From: Acanthaster planci
Taxonomy: Eukaryota; Echinodermata; Asteroidea; Valvatida; Acanthasteridae
Direction of reading: 5' to 3'
NCBI RefSeq assembly: GCF_001949145.1
Contig: NW_019091778.1
Coordinates: 10,067 to 33,911, forward strand
DNA: 23,845 nucleotides
A program made the translations under genes and the position numbers. Numbering within the stretch: the first letter of the stretch is position 1; each line of letters opens with the position of its first letter. Shown here piece after piece: positions 1-8,198 of the stretch. Under the pieces are notes generated by a model that did not search any database, was not told where the DNA came from, and was given only the letters and a program-made list of their open reading frames with translations.

Positions 1-980
1 GTCCATTATAAGTAAATGTTGACTTCCATTGACTGGATTGTTTGAATTACACAACACTATAAATTGGTTATCTTATCCTTATGATGGCAAGAATGTCCAT
101 CAATGTGATGCTTGATCCATGCTTCAACCACCTGGAGATATACCAGGATATCCAGTTGAGGTCTTGTATGATCTCAGTACTCATGAACTCATTCCACTCA
201 CATGTGCACCAAAAACATCCATCAGCAAGACATTCCAAGTGCCATTTTAACAGCGATGTTTGTGATCGGCAACACAATAAGTGAATTGTCTGCAGAATGG
301 TATAAGCTGTGCACAAATGATGCTGCATATCCAGGAAATTCAACCAACTTGGTTGCTACGACAGGGTCGTTCATGGGGATCACTGATGAAGGCCATTCAA
401 CTTGTCCTCTGCATATCCCTGTCAAAAGTGCACCACAGTTGTTTGTATTTGAGTGATAAAAATATGGGAAACATCTTCACCGTCAGCCAGGGTTTGGAAC
501 CCCACTGACACCCTGATGTTAGGCCATTCCAAGGTTCAGATGCATTCCCATATTACATGTACCTACATTACCAATAAAGTCCTGTCTGAAATGAGATCAA
601 TTGAAGTGTTAATCATACACATCAGTTTTGTTAAGAAATGTTAAATAAATATACCTAACAAATACTTCCATCTCATACATTTACAAACTATTTTTAAACA
701 CTACATGTACTGTACAAATGTGCTGTACATGTACTTATGATTGTATTATGTTGGAGAAAACAGTGAATTGTTGTAATCACTGCATAAAAACATTTTCCAG
801 TGCAGCAACCTATTGAGCTTGGAGACTGATGTTTTTCTAGTATGACATCATCTGGCTTGTTTTTGGTGCTTTAAATCATAAGCAATGGGCACACTAAGGT
901 CTGTGAAAAGACAGTGGATAGTGCTGTGACATCAATAGCAGAGCTTCGGTTTTGGGGACGTAATCATCCAGGCGTCAGCC
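1..980. other. No recognisable gene
   Basis: I see no supported exon here. Two short open stretches on the + strand are mildly protein-like: 119-250 (43 codons from an ATG, containing GDIPGYPVEVLYDLS) and about 254-456. They are in different frames, lack clear splice sites and match no family I recognise. ACATGTA words are frequent (around 555, 700 and 725). Confidence 0.4.
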
Positions 981-984
981 ATAG

Positions 985-1170
985 TACCAAGCCATAGCCC
1001 TAATATTATTCAAGTATGTTGGTATACGTACACAGCCACAAACTCATAGCCACAGCCCCAGTATTACTCAAGTATGAAATCCAATGTCATCAGACACAAA
1101 CCCGTAGCCATAGCCCCATCATTGCTCAAGTATGAAGCCCAATGTCCATTGCCACAAACTCAATACTACT
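985..1170. repeat. 58-bp degenerate tandem repeat, about 3 units
   Basis: The core ATT(A/G)(T/C)TCAAGTATG recurs at 1005, 1063 and 1121, a spacing of exactly 58 bp. Each core is preceded by related words such as GCCATAGCCC or GCCACAGCCCC and CACAAAC(T/C)C. The units differ by substitutions and small indels, so this is an old minisatellite. No coding function is implied. Confidence 0.65.
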
Positions 1171-1924
1171 CACTTGGCTGTGTTCTCTGTGTCACTACTG
1201 AGGATGTCTTTGTATGCAAGATGCCATAGCCAACATTTGGAACATGTCATTGCTTTCTCCAAAGTCTACATATACACTCTACATGAACATCCGCAGTATT
1301 CAGAACTAAGACACAGTAACTTTGTTAACATGTCAGTATTGCATAAAGCCCACTGTGCATGATTGTGAACAAGGTATATGTACACAGGATGGGCTACAGG
1401 TCTCAGCTTCTCCTTTTGTCATTAACAAAAAATCACAAAATTAACCAATAAAGAAATTGACATAGTTAAGAGGGTATAAATTTTAAGGCTTTGTACCTAA
1501 AACACTTGGGAGAAAAAAATGAGATGGTCCTAAAGACTTGGCTTTATCTCATTTTTGGAAACCTAAGAATATTTTGCCCCCTTCAGGACAGCTATGCTCC
1601 CCATTGGCCCCTCCCATTCCCCAGATCTGCCCTTGATAAAACCCCCGTGGTGAGTGCCAAGCAAGGTCAGCAATCATCCATTTGACCTGGGGATATTTAA
1701 TTGGAGGCGTAGCTAAAAGCTAGATTTGAATGAAATCACTGCGAACAACCTATTCAAAGTCAAATCACTAATTATTTCAAATAAAAATATATGTAATATA
1801 TGCATTCCTTTTTCATGACCTGACTAACATGCATTATACAGAACTAACTCACTGGTCAATGATATTCACTATATGAACTTCATTTAATTTGAAAACACAT
1901 TTAAAAGCAGAAATGTTGAGACCC
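1171..1924. other. Non-coding stretch
   Basis: There are no convincing exons, RNA genes or repeats beyond AT-rich sequence. A 64-codon open frame at 1491-1685 has no family resemblance and no clear splice context. Confidence 0.4.
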
Positions 1925-2250
1925 TGCCCAAGACCATGCTGTAGGCACAGATACTGCAGGGCTCCATGGGGTGCAGCCTGGAAAGCAGTTCATTCTTTTG
2001 TCCAGTGACTTCCTTGAAAATTTATTTGATGTAATCCCCCATAGCATTAGTTGAAGAGTTGGTTGCATCCATTCCTGTAAGACAGCATGTATTTTCATGA
2101 TCAACTTTTGGTATATAACAGTATTTGCCTTCGATTTTTTGGTCTTTGTTTGCATGCTTGCTGGGAAATTACCGAGCACATTCTAAATACTGCAGGAATA
2201 CATGTAAGTACATGGATACTGTAATGGATCACCAACGTCTCAATGGATCA
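1925..2250. repeat. Dispersed repeat, copy 1
   Basis: This stretch aligns in the same orientation with 5765-6110. Shared landmarks in order are a GCTGTAGGCA/GCTATAGGCA block, GATACTGCAGG followed by CTCCATG, TCTTTTGTC, TAAGACAGC, TTTTCATGATCAA, GCAGGAATACATGTA and GTACATGGATACTG. Spacing is similar and divergence is substantial. No terminal repeats or coding capacity are visible, so the class is unknown. It may be an old non-autonomous element. Confidence 0.6.
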
Positions 2251-2573
2251 CCAATGATACAAAAAGGCAGCCAACTGATGAAGATTGTGTATAAAAGCAT
2301 TAATGCCTGTGATTCAGTGCACAAACATGGAGGTGTCTACATGTATCACTTATAAATCCAAAATCTGAAAACAAATTTTGGGCATGTCAAAGTTAAGTTC
2401 AAATGAACACCAACACAAGGTAAATGATTTTTGGATACAAACGACCGAGGAAACGTTTTCTCTAGTTAATATGATAATCAATTAAACATTCGTCTTTCTC
2501 TTATACTTAATTAAATGCATGCATGGAGTCATGCAACTGCACTTGCTCAAAGACAATCAACAAAGTTTGATGA

Positions 2574-2663
2574 CTGGCCTTGGGTAACAGAGAGCTTCTG
2601 GAGGAGAACAATCACCTTCTGCAGCTTCTCTTCAAAGAAGACGTCAGCAACGCCCAGCCATAG
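2574..2663 (+). CDS. Short coiled-coil-like open stretch, possible exon remnant
   Basis: A 29-codon open stretch starts after a TGA at 2571 and ends at TAG 2661. It contains the heptad-like string NRELLEENNHLLQLLF, which looks like a leucine-rich coiled coil. I cannot find matching splice sites on both sides. It could be a decayed exon of a neighbouring gene or a chance pattern. Confidence 0.18.
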   Translation: MALGNRELLEENNHLLQLLFKEDVSNAQP

Positions 2664-2808
2664 TACTTTGTGCAGAATAAATGTACATTTGCACAGCTTA
2701 CCCAGGGTAAACTGGTAGGTGATCTGAAGATTAGTTAATTCCTCAAAAGAAGCTCATGAGAATTTACAACAACCGGTCTTCTATTCCCAACTTTGTATTA
2801 ACTCTGGC

Positions 2809-3048
2809 GTGAGATTTTTTTCTGTGGAAGAAATGTTTAAGTCCAATTGTAGGGAGGTCAGGGAAAAACAAGCATTGGACTCTGTACAACTAATTTTCGT
2901 GNNNAAGGATGCAGTAGGGAAATATACAACAGTGCCAAAGAGAGAGTATGAAGATTTTTGGGCCAAGAAATGTGTCATTGCTGTTGACGAAGGGTGCAGG
3001 AGGTTGAGCAGAAAACCAAAAAAGGGAGATGCTGAGAAAAATGTCTAG
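2809..3048 (+). CDS. Putative terminal exon, family unknown
   Basis: A 79-codon open frame ends at TAG 3046. It contains a run of NNN at 2902-2904 that keeps the frame. The translation has natural-looking composition, with a middle part VGKYTTVPKREYEDFW and a very basic C-terminus RRLSRKPKKGDAEKN. An AATAAA lies about 100 bp after the stop (3149-3154), which fits a last exon. I do not recognise the family. The upstream splice acceptor is not certain and the ATG at 2809 may not be a real start. It could belong to a gene mostly outside this window on the left. Confidence 0.35.
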   Translation: MRFFSVEEMFKSNCREVREKQALDSVQLIFVXKDAVGKYTTVPKREYEDFWAKKCVIAVDEGCRRLSRKPKKGDAEKNV

Positions 3049-3148
3049 GTATTCTTGAACAGGTTCATTCATGTAAGAACAAGATGTAACAGTTTTTGAA
3101 AGTGTCAATTTGTGTTATTGTTGCTGTTGTCTTTCTTAACTTTTCCTG

Positions 3149-3154
3149 AATAAA
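3149..3154 (+). promoter_or_regulatory. Candidate polyadenylation signal
   Basis: A canonical AATAAA hexamer lies 101 bp downstream of the TAG at 3046-3048. In AT-rich DNA this word is common by chance, so it is only supportive of a terminal exon at 2809-3048. Confidence 0.25.
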
Positions 3155-3534
3155 CTCAGTAATTAGATTGCTATTACATGTATTACTATCAAGCATTTTA
3201 ATTCACAGACATACAAATACCGGTAAAATCTGCATTCAATCTATCTGGTCAAATAACTCAAATTTTAGTTTATCCTATTCATCTCTATATGATTTGTTTC
3301 ATGTTTTATTTGTCTTTGTATTGTATAATTTGTATTTGTAATGTATGTCACAACCATAGGTTATATGAGGCATGAGTCTTGGTTTGTTTGTTTTTAGAAT
3401 GAGAGAAAATTGTTTGGGGGATGATTTCATTCACATGCTGCCAAACAAAAATCTGTTGCCTCGCTATTCAGAAAGTTTAAGGTATTGTCAAAAAACTTTA
3501 AAACACCCCCCCGAAAAAGAAACAAAAACAAGAA
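3155..3534. other. Non-coding interval before the BEN gene
   Basis: This is AT-rich sequence with no supported exon. It would hold the 5' end or first intron of the BEN gene, but no promoter element can be named. Confidence 0.4.
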
Positions 3535-3954
3535 ATGGACACCCAAAATTTTGAATCTACAATCCTCAACCTTGCATCCACAAAATGGAAGAGATGGACC
3601 ATGATGAAAGTACAAATACGCTATCGGAAAAGAGTGTTGAAAGATGAAAGTGCCAAACAGGTGTTGTTGAATTTGTCCAGTGAAGGCAAGGTGTTGAGTT
3701 TGAAAGAACTGAAGGAAAATATGAGAAAGGTGTTGAAAAGAGAAGAGGATGAAGAGAGTGTACTTTGGGAAAAAGATGTAATTGAGCAGGAAGAGCCAGA
3801 GAGAGAAATGGGAAGATACGATGAGCCAACCACATCAAAACGTGTGAGAATGAGCATAAATGTTAATCAGTTGATGGGCAGATTGTTAGTGCATTGTACT
3901 GAGACTGATGGGGTGACAGAGCAGAACGTGTGTGTAATAGGCAAGAAGTACAAG
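3535..3954 (+). CDS. BEN-domain gene, 5' coding exon
   Basis: An open frame of 140 codons runs from an ATG at 3535 to a donor at 3954|GTTAGA. It is charged and helical-looking: SAKQVLLNLSSEGKVLSLKE, then a Glu-rich stretch (REEDEES, EQEEPEREMG), then a C-terminal VCVIGKKYK. The exon ends in phase 0 and the next exon (6725) begins in phase 0, so they join cleanly across the intron. I do not recognise a domain in this part. The start is unsure: another frame opens at an ATG near 3583 (MEEMDHDESTNTLSEKSVE) and closes at about 3645, so a frameshift or a different 5' boundary is possible. An LTR lies only 9 bp into the following intron. Confidence 0.5.
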
Positions 3955-3963
3955 GTTAGATAT

Positions 3964-4213
3964 TGTAGCACTGGCGGGTCTAGCCGGTGGGGGCGCCAGC
4001 TCGGACCCGCATGGAGTTGGCTGGCATTTCCCGCCTCGCGCCTGCGCAGTCCCTGCCATCAGGCGCCATGTTGAAAAAAGAGCTTGTCGGAAGAGGACAC
4101 TGTGGTGCTGTCAGTACTGCGACAAAAAGCAGAGATTTTTGTGACCAGAACAGTGAGTTGCACCAGTGTGTCGTTCTTAAAGCGTCGAACCCTGTGCAGC
4201 GGGACACGCTACA
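3964..4213 (+). repeat. Gypsy-type 5' LTR
   Basis: This 250-bp GC-rich block starts TGTAGC and ends GCTACA, the inverted TG..CA termini expected of an LTR. Its first 65 bp or so (CCGGTGGGGGCGCCAGCTCG and onward) closely match the solo LTR at 8204-8487, and the GGACAC(G/A)CTA end is shared as well. A primer-binding-site-like sequence follows 2 bp downstream. The LTR lies inside the first intron of the BEN gene, 9 bp after its donor site. No partner 3' LTR is visible. Confidence 0.75.
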
Positions 4214-4215
4214 AC

Positions 4216-4229
4216 TGGTGGCAGCGGCG
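4216..4229 (+). other. Candidate primer binding site
   Basis: TGGTGGCAGCGGCG begins with TGG (complement of a tRNA CCA end) two bases after the LTR terminus, the usual position in Ty3/Gypsy elements. The matching tRNA was not determined. It fixes the LTR as a 5' LTR on the + strand. Confidence 0.5.
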
Positions 4230-4281
4230 AGACGCTGGATAGCTGTAGAAAAACAGGTAAACTCTTCGCCTTTTCTGTGTC

Positions 4282-4955
4282 ATGGAATTGGTGGATGATT
4301 TTGGTCGGGTGCCGGACTCGCTAGACAGCGGCAGCACAGGCCAGCACGGGCCCCGTGGTCGGGGCCCAGACCGCGAAGGCGATGTGGAACTCACCTGGGT
4401 TGGCGGGCGAGCTGGAGTCGTTCCTCGCGGGGAATCTGGAACAGTTATCCAGGAGTGGGAGGCCGAAATTCGAGGGTATCGAGTGCGTCGAGTGCGCGGC
4501 GTGGGGGGGGGTCCTGGGCTAGGTCCCCTGGAGAATACAGCCAACTCTGCGCAATCCCCAGGCGACTTCCCCCTTCTAAGGTCGATGGGGCGAAAGGGGT
4601 GCGGTTCCGTTTGGAGCACGACCATTTCACCCCAGTCGCTGGGGAGGGGGCGGGGCATCGCCAGGAGACGTCCTCCCGGCCCCTCACTAGTACACCCATC
4701 GTTGATGTCCGTGGGGCACCCTCTGGCGGCGGGGACGCACTGGGAGAGGCGTTCCAGTCGGAGTGCCCTCCGGGTGGGTTCGCGGCTGGGGGGTCCTGGC
4801 GGGGGCCGGGCGGAAGTTCATTCATGTCTTGTGGTAGCATCGGGGTGCCCTCTCGCGGTACCGTCGTAGCCGAAAGAATGCTCCTCTCAGAGCACGGCTG
4901 GGCGGCTGCCGCGGGGTTGGAGCCTCGGTGCGAGGTAGCTGAAGCTGGTAATACT
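4282..4955 (+). pseudogene. Gag-like remnant of the Gypsy element
   Basis: The sequence after the PBS is open in several frames because it is GC-rich, so open length alone means little. An ATG at 4282 starts MELVDDFGRVPDS. Near 4390 the protein-like reading shifts to another frame ([15 protein letters not shown]). Further on, a third reading ([18 protein letters not shown]) looks most natural. This pattern suggests a gag polyprotein broken by small indels. I cannot name a specific gag domain, and the assignment rests mainly on position between the PBS and the pol fragment. Confidence 0.35.
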
Positions 4956-4959
4956 AGCC

Positions 4960-5644
4960 ACTGGAGACCCCGCAGGACGCACTCCATCAGACACTCGAAG
5001 GTGGCCGGAGCGTTACAGAGACCGAAGGGCATCACGGTGAACTGGTAGAGACCGCTCTGTGTCCCGAAAGCCGTCTTCTCCTTGTCATCCTCCGCCATGC
5101 GGACCTGCCAGTACCCGCTGGCCAAGTCCAGGGTGCTGAACCACCGGGCTCCACCGGGCTGTGCGATGGTTCAATCACCCCATCCGCCAGCATCTGGTCC
5201 ACCTGACTCTGGGCCTCCAACCGCTTGTGGATCGGAAGCCGCCGGGGAGGTTGCCGGATGGGTGGCGTCGTCCCTGTGTTGATTGGGTGGTGGACCCAGT
5301 CGGTTTGGCCGAGCCTGCCGTCTGGCCCGGTGAAGGCACCCTGGAAATCTACTAGCAAGTGTTCACTTTTCTCGTCGTCCAGATGGGTCCAGGAGGTCCT
5401 GCAGGTGGGCAGGCACACTATCGCCTGAGTTCCGAGAAGAGCCTCCCTGGCAACCGTGGCCTGCTGGACCACCTTCGGGGCTCCGCACAGAACCTTCCGT
5501 AGGGCAGGGCTCTGAACCGGCCTGTTGGGAACTCTCCTCGGGGTTGATCACTGCGCCTTCTTCCACGGGGGCGAACATGGCCAGACGACTCCCCTTATAG
5601 ACTGTAACCGGGTCTCCCGTCGGGTTGAATACTAGTACCGGCAC
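4960..5644 (-). pseudogene. Gypsy pol remnant: protease-RT linker and reverse transcriptase
   Basis: Read from 5644 leftwards. VLVFNPTGDPVTVYKGSRLA is the typical post-protease linker. A frameshift near 5380 leads to EHLLVDFQGAFTG. This is followed by the RT N-terminus (INTGTTPPIRQPPRRLPIHK and [17 protein letters not shown]). At about 5155 the frame jumps to [20 protein letters not shown], with the catalytic-block [12 protein letters not shown], then [17 protein letters not shown] and VLRGLQW. The segment that normally separates VIEPS from the FSTLDL block (about 40 residues) is missing. The sequence ends before the YLDD active-site motif. Family: Ty3/Gypsy RT. This copy cannot make active enzyme. 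Confidence 0.88.
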
Positions 5645-5764
5645 GGCCCCCCATAAAACTTTATCTCTCCTGTTTTTTATGGCTGGGCAACAAAGGAAAG
5701 ATGGACATCTGGACGGGGAGGCAATTAAACTTCACCACATATCAGATCTAAAGCCGTAGTGATG

Positions 5765-6110
5765 ACAGGATGCTATAGGCAGGGATACTGCAGGCCTCCA
5801 TGAGGTGCGGCCTAGAAATAAGTTTAATCTTTTGTCTCGAGACTTCGTTGAAACTTCAATTGTTGTAAAAAATAAAGAATATCTCAAAGTCAAAGAGTTC
5901 ATTGCACCGGTTGCCCTAAGACAGCTGTTGTATATGTATTTTTCATGATCAATTTTACAAGACATAACTATTTTTGCTTCAATTGCTTTAAAACATCAAT
6001 TTTTTGCCTTTGTTTGCAAGGAAATGCCACAAGCACATTGTCAAAAGTGCAGGAATACATGTAGGTACATGGATACTGGAATGTACTTTGTATCACCAAT
6101 GTCTCTGGTG
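5765..6110. repeat. Dispersed repeat, copy 2
   Basis: Second member of the family seen at 1925-2250, in the same orientation, starting shortly after the end of the Gypsy remnant. It shares GGATACTGCAGG(C/G), TTTTCATGATCAA, GCAGGAATACATGTA and CATGGATACTG in order. It is somewhat longer because of insertions in its middle. No coding capacity is evident. Confidence 0.6.
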
Positions 6111-6226
6111 AATGTTTGAATGAGTGGGAGGAGTCATTGGAGTAAAACTAGCAAATGAGAATTTCTTCAAACACAAGGTAAGAGAAGGTAGGGGAAGCCA
6201 TCTGAGTTAGACATTAAAAGTCTTAA

Positions 6227-6397
6227 GGAATAAATCAAGAATTAGCTGGTGTTTTGAAGTGTACCAATAAAAATATTGACAGCATAAAATGGTTTGCAAA
6301 AGAGTGCAAACTAGAGAAGGAAAAGCAGGTTGATGTTGAGATTTTGAAAAATGACCTGGATTTCATTACAGCAAAAGAAAAACATGATTACAATTAG
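6227..6397 (+). CDS. Helical open frame, possible exon or transposon remnant
   Basis: A 56-codon open frame without an early ATG follows a TAA at 6224 and ends at TAG 6395. It encodes GINQELAGVL, then NIDSIKWFAKECKLEKEKQ and ILKNDLDFITAKEKHDYN. The composition (amphipathic, Lys/Glu rich) is protein-like. It lies in the first intron of the BEN gene, is not needed for that gene's phase chain and has no clear acceptor or donor. I do not recognise it. It may be an alternative exon, a fragment of another element or chance. Confidence 0.25.
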   Translation, partial: GINQELAGVLKCTNKNIDSIKWFAKECKLEKEKQVDVEILKNDLDFITAKEKHDYN

Positions 6398-6724
6398 ACA
6401 TAGAACTGTGACCAAAGTTTGTATATAAGAATTTTCAGCAAAGGTGGTGAATGAAAATCCCATTAGCTTTTAGTTAAGTTAATGGAAAATGATGGGAGGT
6501 AGACTGGCTGCAAAAAGTCCCAGTTCAGTGGTCATGGAGCAGTAAGTACAGATTAAATTGTAATGAAAAGCACATGACATTCTGCAAAAAAGGGGGAATC
6601 TGGTGCAAAATGTAGCATGACACACAGAAATTGTAATCAAGCAATCATTTGAAATAATCAAAGTGGATGCTGTTGAGCTATATGCATGTACACTTCATGT
6701 TTTCCATGTTGTTTGCCTTTACAG

Positions 6725-6938
6725 CCACCTAAGAAGAAGCACAAAGCTCCTGTGGCAAACCATGCCATTTTGGATGAAATGCAGACGAGACAATCTCATA
6801 AACAGGAGGAGGCACCTGCACATCATGAACCAGCTTGCAGGTGTGCCAAGTATGACAGCCTTCGAGCAAAGTATAGAGAGTTGAAAGCTGAGAGGACAGG
6901 GCTGTCAGCAAAGGTGGCTGAGCTGTCTAAATTCAAAG
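6725..6938 (+). CDS. BEN-domain gene, basic and coiled-coil exon
   Basis: The acceptor TTTGCCTTTACAG ends at 6724 and the donor is AAAG|GTAGGC at 6938. The exon starts in phase 0 and ends in phase 1 (214 nt). It begins with a nuclear-localisation-like basic stretch (PPKKKHKAP). A coiled coil follows (KYDSLRAKYRELKAERTGL, then SAKVAELSKFK). BEN proteins commonly carry coiled coils upstream of the domain. Phase 0 matches the exon ending at 3954, and the trailing G pairs with the exon at 7351 to form a Glu codon. Confidence 0.7.
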
Positions 6939-7350
6939 GTAGGCCTAATTTCAGAAAATATACATGTAGCAAGCCTAACCTAATTTTTCATGTACAATGT
7001 ACATATTCATGTGTATTTTTAAGAGTATCAAAACCTAACTCTACAGAAAGAGCCATCAAAAGCACTACATAGAACACCCTATTCGGAGCATGGCTCTGAT
7101 TTCTTTTTCTGTATGTCAAGTCCCTGTTGGTTCACTCAGTTTACAATATAAAAAAAACTTTAACTTATTTCATGTTGCTGTTTGCTTACTAAACACATGT
7201 ATGCTCAGGTGAAATGCATTTCCTTTTAGAACAGGAAACGATAGCTCATTTGTAAAACAATGCTCGAATATTTAATTTATTAAGTGGTGATTTATTTCAG
7301 ACTGTTGTGGACAAACTGAAGGCAGTGTAGTAATGCTACTTTGGCTTCAG
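6939..7350 (+). other. Intron of the BEN gene
   Basis: This is AT-rich intron sequence. It contains an alternative acceptor (TTTATTTCAG ending at 7300). After that acceptor one frame reads TVVDKLKAV and then stops at 7328. In the phase required by the preceding exon, the extension 7301-7350 is open but gives an unnatural sequence. I therefore prefer the acceptor at 7350. Confidence 0.5.
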
Positions 7351-7418
7351 AGAAAAATGACGGGGACTCATCCTTCTCTGACTCTACTCCAGTCAAGAAG
7401 CCAAGCAGTAAAAGCAAG
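7351..7418 (+). CDS. BEN-domain gene, short Ser/Lys-rich exon
   Basis: The acceptor GGCTTCAG ends at 7350 and the donor is AGCAAG|GTAGAA at 7418. The exon is 68 nt, from phase 1 to phase 0. With the carried G it reads EKNDGDSSFSDSTPVKKPS and then SKSK, a typical low-complexity acidic-then-basic linker before a nuclear domain. The phases match both neighbours exactly, which is why this acceptor was chosen over the one at 7300. Confidence 0.6.
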
Positions 7419-7551
7419 GTAGAATCAAGAGATCATACCATTATGAGACTAATGAATTTTCATAACTTTCAGGTCTCCCACTCTAACAATGCAAATGTTC
7501 TCTCATTTGCATTTGCATTATGCTTTTCCCCAATCTTGCACAATATTTCAG

Positions 7552-7771
7552 GTTCACATTGGGCATGGTGTCCTCTTGGACAAGGGTCAACTACTGACCA
7601 TTTTGCAGGGTAGCGACACTGTGACAAAGTTGGCCAGGGACCCGTTTGCTGCCCTCTTCATCAGTAGGGATGAGGTGATAGGCAAGAGCTTGACAGGGAA
7701 GAGGAGCAATGCCCATAAGGACAAGGACCCAAAGAAAGCTCTTGACCCTGCAAGAGTGAAAGCTCTTCTCG
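7552..7771 (+). CDS. BEN domain, N-terminal two-thirds
   Basis: The acceptor CAATATTTCAG ends at 7551 and the donor is CTTCTCG|GTACGT. The exon is 220 nt, from phase 0 to phase 1. The translation has the BEN pattern in order: VHIGHGVLLDKGQL, then KLARDPFAALFISRDEVIG, KSLTGKRSN and KKALDPARVKALL. BEN domains mediate DNA binding and protein contacts in chromatin regulators and in some viral and transposon proteins. The family call is from motif recognition, with no search done. The domain must continue in the next exon, where its last helices lie. Confidence 0.82.
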
Positions 7772-8198
7772 GTACGTCTTCTTGGTAAGACCATGAAAAG
7801 ATGTTTTGTGCCTGAAAGAAAGTTTCAATATTCCTTCTCAAATCTTCTTGCTTACATTGTTTTGGATAACTTCTCCAAATTGTAGTGTCCACATATCTGA
7901 GCAGTTTAGCCATATTTGTAATTCGGTGAGTCTCATAAGACAATAGGTGATTGATTAACAGTTCACTTCTTGTTTTAGAAAAAGTAAAACACAAATCAAA
8001 GTAACAAAATATGTGTACATGCATGTACATGTAGTTGACTATTAACATTGATAAGCCGAGAATAATTTTTGTGCTATACATATACTGTACATTTAAACCC
8101 ATCGTGTGTCTACATGGTTGTTCCAGGTGGTTAAAATAGCTGCTCTTTTAATTTTTTCTTAATGTTGCCATATGTTACCAATTTGTTTTCCCGTATAG
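7772..8198 (+). other. Intron of the BEN gene
   Basis: Intron sequence of about 430 bp ends in a pyrimidine-rich acceptor (TTTGTTTTCCCGTATAG, ending at 8198). It includes an ACATGCATGTACATGTA cluster near 8020. The long open frame on the opposite strand here is a shadow. Confidence 0.5.

Larger units (their letters stand above)
3964..5650. mobile_element. Rearranged Ty3/Gypsy retrotransposon remnant
   Basis: A GC-rich island in an AT-rich intron. The left part (LTR, PBS, gag-like frames, 3964 to about 4955) reads on the + strand. The right part (about 5650 down to 4960) is pol on the - strand. The two halves meet head-on near 4955-4960. There is no second LTR, and pol carries internal deletions and frameshifts. 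The copy is non-autonomous and dead. It is most simply explained by an inversion or by joining of two fragments, though misassembly of a repeat is possible. Confidence 0.8.

Noticed and set aside
4209-4869. Long overlapping open frames on both strands in the GC-rich island
   Set aside because: High GC removes stop codons in all frames. Only the RT-bearing - strand frame has real motifs, and gag-like frames are listed with low confidence.
7587-8102. 171-codon opposite-strand open frame
   Set aside because: It is the reverse of the BEN exon plus intron. The + strand has the domain, splice sites and phase agreement.
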